From NCBI GenBank assembly GCA_032124675.1, contig JAQBDA010000315.1, forward strand, positions 1 through 64,000: DNA of 64,000 nucleotides, read 5' to 3'. The position numbers and the translations under genes are program-made. This stretch comes from JAQBDA01 sp032124675. GTDB taxonomy: Bacteria > Chloroflexota > Anaerolineae > Anaerolineales > UBA4823. Below are positions 59,082 through 64,000 of this stretch, piece by piece. The notes under the pieces are model-generated. The model was not told where the DNA came from and ran no database searches. It saw nothing but the letters and a program-made list of their open reading frames with translations. Within the stretch, counting starts at the first letter, position 1, and each line of letters opens with the position of its first letter.

Positions 59082-60188
59082 TACCGGACGGGGGATACCG
59101 AATCCTCCGATGCGTACTTCTGCCGGCTGGTCGGTCCATACCCCAGGGATGGTTGAGCCGCACTTGCTGCAGGCACCGGACGCGGTCAGATGATACCCCA
59201 GAAGGACATATCCGTGGCGCTCGATGACGGTTGCACCGCACCCCGGGCAGTAAGTGTTCTCATATTCGTTGACGTGCCCGGGCAGGTTGCCAGCATATAC
59301 GAACTTCAAACCAGCCTCCTGACCGATTTCTGCCCCGCGCAGCAGGGTATCCGCGGCGGTGTGCGAAGGACCGGTCATCTTATAATCCGGGTGGAAGGCG
59401 GTCACATGCCAGGGTATCGTCGGTGAGATGGTAGCAATATAGCGTGCGGCATCCATTAACTCTTCCGTGCTGTCGTTGAATCCCGGCACCACCAGGGTGA
59501 CGACTTCTACCCACAGCCCGAGCTCGTGGGCAAGCCGGATGCTGTCCAGCACATGGTTCAAGACGCCGCCCAGCTTCCGGTAGTGGCGGTCCTGCATAGT
59601 CTTCAGATCAATTTTATATCCCACCAGATAAGGACGCAGGTAATTCAGCACTTCCGGCGTGGCATTCCCGTTGGAAATATAAACGCATTTGATGCCCGCG
59701 GAGGCTGCCTGGCGGAATATCTCCACCGACCATTCGGAGGTGATCAGCGGCTCGTTATACGATGAGGCGAGCACTCGGGCGCCTGAGCGATCAGCGTATG
59801 CCACCAACTGCTCGGCAGAAGCGCGGCGGATCGAGTGTACGGCGATATCCGATTGTGGGTCTCGCAGCGCCTGCGAAGTAATGTGGTTCTGGCAGTAATC
59901 GCAGTGAAAGTCGCAGCCAAGCATGCCGAAAGTCAGGGCATCGCTACCTGGCAGAATGTGGTTGAACGGCTTTTTCTCAATGGGATCCACCTGTAAAGCT
60001 GCCACATAGCCCCATGGAGCATAAAGCTTTCCATCACGGTTGAAGCGCACTTTACAGATGCCGCGCCGCCCATCCCGGATGAGGCAGCGATGTCCGCAGG
60101 CGTAGCAGCGTACGGCACGATCCTCCAAAGTCTCATAAAGTTCGGCCTCGACGGTCAGGTCGTCGAGGATGTCGGCAAATGCAGCCAT
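59073..60188 (-). CDS. amrS: AmmeMemoRadiSam system radical SAM enzyme
   Basis: A 371-residue protein. An N-terminal cysteine cluster (C28, C31, C35, C45: CYACGHRC...ICKVR) precedes the radical SAM motif CDFHCDYC (C92, C96, C99), which binds the 4Fe-4S cluster and SAM. Later SSYNEPLIT and a C-terminal zinc-ribbon pair (YCPGCG; CSKCGST) follow. This is the AmrS/PflA-related enzyme of the AmmeMemoRadiSam set. The usual Memo and AMMECR1 partners are not in the window. AGGAG lies 9 bp before ATG 60188. Confidence 0.92.
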   Translation of the reverse strand: MAAFADILDDLTVEAELYETLEDRAVRCYACGHRCLIRDGRRGICKVRFNRDGKLYAPWGYVAALQVDPIEKKPFNHILPGSDALTFGMLGCDFHCDYCQNHITSQALRDPQSDIAVHSIRRASAEQLVAYADRSGARVLASSYNEPLITSEWSVEIFRQAASAGIKCVYISNGNATPEVLNYLRPYLVGYKIDLKTMQDRHYRKLGGVLNHVLDSIRLAHELGLWVEVVTLVVPGFNDSTEELMDAARYIATISPTIPWHVTAFHPDYKMTGPSHTAADTLLRGAEIGQEAGLKFVYAGNLPGHVNEYENTYCPGCGATVIERHGYVLLGYHLTASGACSKCGSTIPGVWTDQPAEVRIGGFGIPRPVSF

Positions 60189-60266
60189 GACCAGTTGCTC
60201 CTTGCGTAGACAATGCGGAATGATGGGAATGCGCGGGCGGCGCCCGCGCGAACATCCCCGTTCCCC

Positions 60267-60301
60267 TTGTACTGCGCAGTTGCCGAAATTATAATCGTTA
60301 A
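60267..60301 (+). promoter_or_regulatory. mobA promoter giving a leaderless mRNA
   Basis: TTGTAC (60267-60272), a 17-bp spacer and TATAAT (60290-60295). ATG 60302 follows six bases later, so the transcript would begin at the start codon. No ribosome site is present. Confidence 0.65.
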
Positions 60302-60910
60302 ATGCTGACAGTGGTTATTCAGGCAGGAGGCGAGTCCCGGCGAATGGGGAGAGATAAAGCCCTGCTGCCGTTTCGCGGGCAGCCGCTTGTCGAGCGTGTG
60401 ATCGGGAGGGTTGCCCACCTGGCAGATGAGCTCCTGGTTACCACCAACCACCCTCTGGATTATACGTTCCTCGGGCTGCCGCTTCACACCGACCTACACC
60501 CCGGACGGGGCGCATTGGGCGGGTTGTTTACCGCCCTGAGCGCGGCCAGCCAACAGCTGGTTGCCGTGGTTGCTTGTGATATGCCTTTCGTGAGTGCCGA
60601 CCTGCTGGTTTACCAGCGGGACTTGCTGATTGCAGGTCTGCATGACGCCGCTATTCCCCTTTCCCCAGGTGGTGTAGAGCCATTCCACGCCGTCTACAGC
60701 CGGAGCGCTTGCCTGCCTGCGATTGAAGAGTCGATCCTCGCAGACCGGTGGCGGGTCAACTCATGGTTCGATAGAGTCGATATCCGCTTCCTGTCACCGG
60801 CAGAGGTTGAGTCCCGCGATCCGCACCGGCTGGCATTCCGCAACGTTAATACACCTGAAGAGCTTGCAGAAGCTGAGCAGTTCGCAGAAGGGCTTGATAA
60901 TACGCTCTGA
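60302..60910 (+). CDS. mobA: Molybdenum cofactor guanylyltransferase
   Basis: A 202-residue nucleotidyltransferase: VVIQAGGESRRMGRDKALLPFRG (about 4-26) is the GTP-binding loop of MobA. TDLHPGRGALGGLFTAL, VACDMPFVSADL and FRNVNTPEELAEAE follow, all typical. It converts molybdopterin to the MGD form of the cofactor for oxidoreductases. It is preceded by a leaderless-type promoter and ends one base from the hutU stop, tail to tail. No other moa/mob gene is in view. Confidence 0.92.
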   Translation: MLTVVIQAGGESRRMGRDKALLPFRGQPLVERVIGRVAHLADELLVTTNHPLDYTFLGLPLHTDLHPGRGALGGLFTALSAASQQLVAVVACDMPFVSADLLVYQRDLLIAGLHDAAIPLSPGGVEPFHAVYSRSACLPAIEESILADRWRVNSWFDRVDIRFLSPAEVESRDPHRLAFRNVNTPEELAEAEQFAEGLDNTL

Positions 60911-60911
60911 T

Positions 60912-62564
60912 TTACCCAAGCATGGGCATTTTGATCCCATGCCGCCGGGCTGCATCGATCGCCTGCTGGTAGCCCGCATCGGCATGGCGGACAATCCCCA
61001 TACCGGGGTCGCTGGTCAGGACGCGTTCCAGCCGGGCAGCCGCTTCGCGTGTGCCATCGGCAACGATCACCTGTCCGGCATGTTGGCTGAAACCGATGCC
61101 TACACCCCCACCATGGTGGAATGACACCCAGGTCGCTCCGCCCACAGCGTTGATCAAAGCGTTCAGGATAGCCCAATCGCTGACGGCATCACTGCCATCG
61201 AGCATTCCTTCGGTCTCCCGGTTGGGAGATGCAACCGACCCGGCATCAAGATGGTCGCGGCCGATGACGATCGGAGCTTTAACCAAACCTTCGGCAACCA
61301 GGTTGTTGAATGCCTGTCCCGCCTGGCTGCGCTCGCCATATCCCAGCCAGCAAATGCGCGCTGGCAGACCCTGGAAAGGGATTTTCTCGCGCGCCATCCT
61401 CAACCAGCGATGCAGGTGCTCATCATCGGGGAAAAGTTCCATCACGGTTTCATCGGTGGTGTAAATATCCTCGGGATCACCGGATAATGCCACCCAGCGG
61501 AATGGCCCCTTGCCCTCACAGAACAGCGGGCGGATATAGGCGGGGACGAAGCCCGGGAAGTCGAAAGCATCTTTCACTCCCTGCTCGAATGCGCGCTGGC
61601 GCAGGTTGTTGCCGTAGTCGAATACTTCCGCGCCGCGGCGCTGGAATTCGAGCATCGCCTGGATATGGTCTGCCATGGACTGCATGGAGGCGCGTTTATA
61701 AGTATCGGGATCCCTGGTGCGCAGGCTATTTGCTTCGTCTACATCCATCCCGGCCGGGACATACATGAAAACATCATGGGCCGGGGTCTGGTCTGTGACC
61801 ACATCCGGTGTAACCCCGCGAATGACCAGCTCGGGATAAATCTCTGCTGCGTTGCCGATCAGCCCGATAGACCTTGGTGTCTCGCTCTGACAGGCTTCTT
61901 CGACCAGCGTCATGGCTTCTTCTAACGTGTCTACCACCACATCGATATAGCCCATTTCACGCCGGCGATGAGCGCGCGCCGGGTCAACTTCCACGACCAG
62001 ACCAACGCCGTCATTCATGGTGATTGCCAGCGGCTGTGCGCCGCCCATTCCGCCCAACCCGGCTGTCAGCACGAATTTGCCTTTTAGAGAGCTCCAGCCT
62101 CGCTGGCTGGCGAGTGAGCCCAGTGTTTCATAAGTGCCTTGCAGGATGCCCTGTGTGCCGATATAGATCCAAGACCCCGCTGTCATCTGCCCGTACATCA
62201 TCAATCCTCTGGCAGATAGCTCGTCGAAATGTTCCTGGGTCGCCCAGTGCGGGACAAGGTTCGAGTTGGCGATCAGCACCCGCGGGGCATCGGAATGCGA
62301 TCGGAATACAACCACCGGCTTGCCGGATTGGACCAGCAGCGTCTCGTCATTCTCAAGTACGCGCAGCGCAGCCAGGATCGCATCAAAAGCTTCCCAGTTT
62401 CGGGCAGCCTGCCCACGACCGCCGTAAACCACCAGATCCTCTGGCCTTTCGGCAACTTCCGGGTCCAGGTTGTTCTGGATCATGCGGTATACTGCTTCGG
62501 TCAACCAAGATTTGCAGTTCAGCCGGGTCCCCCGGGGCGCACGGACCAGGCGAGCATCAGACAT
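60912..62564 (-). CDS. hutU: Urocanate hydratase
   Basis: A 550-residue urocanase, the normal length. RAPRGTRLNCKSWLTEAVYRM, VYGGRGQAARNWEAFDAIL, SHSDAPRVLIANSNLVPHW, LTAGLGGMGGAQP, EGKGPFRWVALSGDPEDI and FHHGGGVGIGFSQHAGQV are diagnostic, including the NAD-binding glycine-rich part. It hydrates urocanate to imidazolonepropionate in histidine breakdown. hutH, hutI and hutG are not in the window. AAGGAGG lies 8 bp before ATG 62564. The upstream region holds inverted repeats that may control it. Confidence 0.97.
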   Translation of the reverse strand: MSDARLVRAPRGTRLNCKSWLTEAVYRMIQNNLDPEVAERPEDLVVYGGRGQAARNWEAFDAILAALRVLENDETLLVQSGKPVVVFRSHSDAPRVLIANSNLVPHWATQEHFDELSARGLMMYGQMTAGSWIYIGTQGILQGTYETLGSLASQRGWSSLKGKFVLTAGLGGMGGAQPLAITMNDGVGLVVEVDPARAHRRREMGYIDVVVDTLEEAMTLVEEACQSETPRSIGLIGNAAEIYPELVIRGVTPDVVTDQTPAHDVFMYVPAGMDVDEANSLRTRDPDTYKRASMQSMADHIQAMLEFQRRGAEVFDYGNNLRQRAFEQGVKDAFDFPGFVPAYIRPLFCEGKGPFRWVALSGDPEDIYTTDETVMELFPDDEHLHRWLRMAREKIPFQGLPARICWLGYGERSQAGQAFNNLVAEGLVKAPIVIGRDHLDAGSVASPNRETEGMLDGSDAVSDWAILNALINAVGGATWVSFHHGGGVGIGFSQHAGQVIVADGTREAAARLERVLTSDPGMGIVRHADAGYQQAIDAARRHGIKMPMLG

Positions 62565-62606
62565 GATAAGCCTCCTTGTTAAACGAAAACTCCCCTTCCA
62601 ATCCTG

Positions 62607-62661
62607 AGTAATCGGCTGAATGGGTTTTGAATTAACCAGATGGAGATTTTAGCCGATTACT
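62607..62661. promoter_or_regulatory. Inverted repeat A1 (11-bp arms)
   Basis: AGTAATCGGCT (62607-62617) and AGCCGATTACT (62651-62661). Taken as 10-bp arms the spacer is 33 bp (62618-62650). It lies about 45 bp before the hutU start. Confidence 0.6.
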
Positions 62662-62673
62662 AGCAATTTGCCA

Positions 62674-62726
62674 GCAATTCGCCATATATGATATCGCTTT
62701 TAATAAAGATACTTTCGGCGAATTGC
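62674..62726. promoter_or_regulatory. Inverted repeat A2 (10-bp arms), likely hutU control region
   Basis: GCAATTCGCC (62674-62683) and GGCGAATTGC (62717-62726) with a 33-bp AT-rich spacer. On the minus strand the spacer holds TATCAT as a possible -10 box for hutU. The arms match the repeat at 63581-63633. Confidence 0.6.
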
Positions 62727-62836
62727 CTAGCAGGTGAAAAGGGATCAACCCCTCTCCATTAATCTGCGCAATCAATTATACGCTGGAAGGGGAGGCGAAA
62801 GGTCTGTAATTAACGGCTGAAAGGTGCAAACAATGA

Positions 62837-62869
62837 GGCATTGGCTTCGGAAATCCCGAAGCCAATGCC
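62837..62869 (-). terminator. Intrinsic-type terminator of the Rrf2 gene
   Basis: GGCATTGGCTTCGG (62837-62850) and CCGAAGCCAATGCC (62856-62869) form a perfect 14-bp stem with a 5-base loop. On the minus strand TCATTGTTTG follows, a modest U-rich tail. It lies 33 bp after the Rrf2 stop. Confidence 0.7.
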
Positions 62870-62902
62870 CCACAATATTATCCGGTATGGAAGAGGCGCA
62901 GT

Positions 62903-63334
62903 TTAGTCTGCAGCGACCGCGAGCGCAGATTCTTTCTGGGTGAACTGCCCGAAGGTGGTGTTTTGGAGCCGGCTTACCAGCTCGAATTGAGCATCGCACC
63001 ATATCGGCTGCATGGGGCAAGTTTCACCGAACGTGCAGCTGCCACCGTTATCAGCCACGCACTCATTGAGCAGAATGGGGCCATCAATCGCTTCTACTAC
63101 TTCAAGCATCGATATCTCTTCTGGTGTGCGTGCCAGCGATACGCCGCCACGTGCGCCGCGAGAAGTTTGCAGGATGCCTGCTACGGATAACTGAGAAACA
63201 ATTTTTGCCAAAAAGGATGGCGGTATGCGCTGCTCCTGGGCAATCTGGCTTGTCGCGGCCCGCTGGTCGGAGCCTTTTTGGGCAAGATAGAGCACAGCTC
63301 GAACTGCGTAGTCTGCTTGGCGTGTGATTTGCAT
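62903..63334 (-). CDS. Rrf2-family transcriptional regulator with cysteine cluster
   Basis: A 143-residue regulator. The winged helix is MQITRQADYAVRAVLYLA, followed by RIPPSFLAKIVSQLSVAGILQTSRGARGGVSLAR in outline. C92, C100 and C106 (ECVADNGGSC, TFGETC) plus C113 form an IscR/NsrR-like iron-sulfur site with spacing C-x7-C-x5-C. It may sense iron-sulfur status, oxygen or nitric oxide. GGGAG lies 9 bp before ATG 63334. It sits between the inverted repeats at 62607-62726 and those at 63581-63690, and could act on them, which is speculation. Confidence 0.92.
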   Translation of the reverse strand: MQITRQADYAVRAVLYLAQKGSDQRAATSQIAQEQRIPPSFLAKIVSQLSVAGILQTSRGARGGVSLARTPEEISMLEVVEAIDGPILLNECVADNGGSCTFGETCPMQPIWCDAQFELVSRLQNTTFGQFTQKESALAVAAD

Positions 63335-63381
63335 GTCTTAATACTCCCTTTCCGGTCTTACGGATAAAATTTATTAGTGAT

Positions 63382-63410
63382 ATTTTAGACTGGTTTTAGC
63401 CTATTCACAA
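63382..63410 (-). promoter_or_regulatory. Promoter of the Rrf2 gene
   Basis: On the minus strand TTGTGA (63410-63405), a 17-bp spacer and TAAAAT (63387-63382). The start would be near 63375, about 40 bases before ATG 63334. Confidence 0.6.
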
Positions 63411-63580
63411 GTGACAGACATCATTGCTCAAGGATGACGGTTGTCTCAAGAATGTGACATTTTAGCCAATTCTGCTGCTTTACTAGGCGAGTCCGGATTC
63501 TGTAAACGATTTGTAAGTAGTGGATGGGGTAAGTCGTGCGAGTTTATGGTAAGATTGCTGCGGATGCTTGCTGTTACCTG

Positions 63581-63633
63581 GCAATTCGCTGAAAGAAATT
63601 TAACAAATTCTTATACTGTTATCAGCGAATTGC
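63581..63633. promoter_or_regulatory. Inverted repeat B around a promoter
   Basis: GCAATTCGCTGA (63581-63592) and TCAGCGAATTGC (63622-63633) are perfect 12-bp arms. CTGAAA (63589-63594), a 17-bp spacer and TATACT (63612-63617) give a plus-strand promoter lying between and partly within the arms, about 200 bp before the dehydrogenase gene. Confidence 0.6.
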
Positions 63634-63637
63634 TTAA

Positions 63638-63690
63638 GCAAACCACCATTCAAGCTAATACTTTTTGCAAAGGTTTCTTCGGTGGTTTGC
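63638..63690. promoter_or_regulatory. Inverted repeat C (10-bp arms)
   Basis: GCAAACCACC (63638-63647) and GGTGGTTTGC (63681-63690) with a 33-bp spacer, only 4 bp after repeat B. The arm sequence differs from A1, A2 and B but the geometry is the same. Confidence 0.6.
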
Positions 63691-63818
63691 ACCGCATAGC
63701 AGGTATATATTTTTCGCTAGGGGTTAATCTGCGAATATTTCAATAATCTCAACCAGGAACAGAGATAGTATGTCACGAGGATGGTCAGTCTCTTAACCAG
63801 TGGAGGGTTAAACTGCTC

Positions 63819-64000
63819 ATGAAACAGATTTGTGTAATTGGTGTTGGTTATGTCGGTATCGTCACTGCAGCCTGTTTTTCGGACCTGGGCAACAGAGTGA
63901 TTGCCCTGGATATCGATGAAAAGAAGATCGATGGGCTGCTGAGGGGAGAAATGCCCATATACGAGCCAGGATTGAAGGAACTGATCGAGCGGAACGTCCG
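63819..64000 (+). CDS. UDP-glucose/GDP-mannose dehydrogenase family protein (3' end beyond the window)
   Basis: The visible 60 residues read MKQICVIGVGYVGIVTAACF, then LGNRVIALDIDEKKIDGL and GEMPIYEPGLKEL. The NAD motif GVGYVG (8-13) and the IYEPGL segment are diagnostic of UDP-glucose 6-dehydrogenase and relatives, which make UDP-uronic acids. GGAGGG (63802-63807) lies 11 bp before the ATG, inside the loop of a small hairpin (TTAACC 63793-63798 / GGTTAA 63806-63811). It may open a further glycan operon on the plus strand. Confidence 0.93.
   Translation, partial: MKQICVIGVGYVGIVTAACFSDLGNRVIALDIDEKKIDGLLRGEMPIYEPGLKELIERNV

Larger units (their letters stand above)
62565..62902. other. Non-coding stretch upstream of hutU
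   Basis: This 338-bp gap between divergent-facing elements holds two inverted repeats (62607-62661 and 62674-62726), an 11-bp tandem repeat AGCAATTTGCC/AGCAATTCGCC (62662-62683) and the Rrf2 terminator (62837-62869). No reading frame or RNA gene is recognised. Confidence 0.6.
63335..63818. other. Non-coding stretch between the Rrf2 and UDP-sugar dehydrogenase genes
   Basis: This 484-bp gap holds the Rrf2 promoter, two inverted repeats with 33-bp spacers (63581-63633, 63638-63690) and the leader of the dehydrogenase gene. An open frame of about 100 codons at 63441-63746 has no recognisable protein features and covers both repeats, so it is not called. Confidence 0.6.

Noticed and set aside
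60231..60249. GC-rich hairpin GCGCGGGC/GCCCGCGC as terminator
   Set aside because: It lies between divergent amrS and mobA genes where no transcript should end, and no T-run follows on either strand.
62607..63690. Inverted repeats as an invertible (phase-variable) promoter
   Set aside because: A 33-bp spacer is too short for known invertible segments, and no recombinase gene is in view.
62607..63690. Inverted repeats as integron attC sites or a CRISPR array
   Set aside because: No GTTRRRY-type core sites, no integrase, and no regular direct repeats with unique spacers.
63441..63746. A 101-codon open frame on the plus strand
   Set aside because: No family feature or ribosome site, and it covers the two inverted repeats and a promoter; most likely non-coding.
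1..64000. tRNA, rRNA, riboswitch, transposase and phage genes
   Set aside because: Looked for by eye on both strands; nothing convincing was found, although a faint RNA could be missed without a covariance search.

Overview
The window looks like an Anaerolineae-type Chloroflexota chromosome (inference). The coding style is GC-rich with very tight packing. It carries several ArnT/PMT-like membrane glycosyltransferases, a large surface-glycan locus next to VWA/FHA and PP2C-like signalling proteins, lone hutU and amrS genes, and some leaderless-type promoters. No rRNA, tRNA, CRISPR array, transposase or phage gene was recognised. No database search was possible, so the taxon is a guess.

Positions 1-46012 form one huge run of minus-strand genes, and the same direction continues to 52386. 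Genes overlap by 1-11 bp or sit a few bases apart. Reading in the direction of transcription, 46012 to 42804 holds a GDP-fucose-synthase-like epimerase and the Wzm/Wzt ABC exporter. From 42814 to 34823 come a KpsS-like transferase, methyltransferase, PseB-like dehydratase, RmlD-like reductase, NeuB-family synthase, GT4 and SpsF-like cytidylyltransferase. From 34818 to 27014 come a polytopic membrane protein, two methyltransferases, three GT-A glycosyltransferases (two of them tandem paralogues) and another KpsS-like transferase. From 26554 to 15181 come a sulfotransferase, a Gfo/Idh oxidoreductase, a CMP-sugar synthetase fused to a HAD phosphatase, a short NeuB, a fused ATP-sulfurylase/APS kinase (PAPS supply), an SDR, another CMP-sugar synthetase, a NeuB-SAF-TIM-barrel fusion and a KpsS-like protein. 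From 15154 to 10036 lies an unusual module: methyltransferase, carrier protein, aminoacyl-tRNA-synthetase-like amino acid:carrier-protein ligase, GNAT and AAC(3)-type acyltransferases, and a DUF4910 zinc-peptidase-like protein. From 10039 to 1 come two more sulfotransferases, GT2s, a third CMP-sugar synthetase, a hydroxyacid dehydrogenase, an SDR, a DUF115 protein and two GT-C proteins. Together the genes suggest an ABC-exported surface polysaccharide carrying several nonulosonic-acid-type sugars, decorated by sulfate, methyl, acyl and possibly aminoacyl groups (inference).

The spacers of this run contain short phrase-like repeats and two small cassettes. One is a GxxExxY gene between 28-bp inverted repeats (26558-27011). 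The other is a bIVS/four-helix-bundle gene broken by a nonsense codon (36777-37151).

Positions 46042-52386 hold a winged-helix regulator with a palindrome over its own -10 box, two GT-C-type membrane proteins, an LPG-synthase-TM/flippase-like protein and a DPM1/GtrB-like GT2. Positions 52629-63334 hold a membrane protein, a VWA-TM-FHA protein facing a PP2C-like-TM-propeller protein, a BioF2/GNAT-like protein, amrS, mobA, hutU and an Rrf2 regulator. The two long non-coding stretches around the Rrf2 gene (62565-62902 and 63335-63818) contain four inverted repeats with different arms but an identical 33-bp spacer. The window ends in the start of a UDP-sugar dehydrogenase gene.
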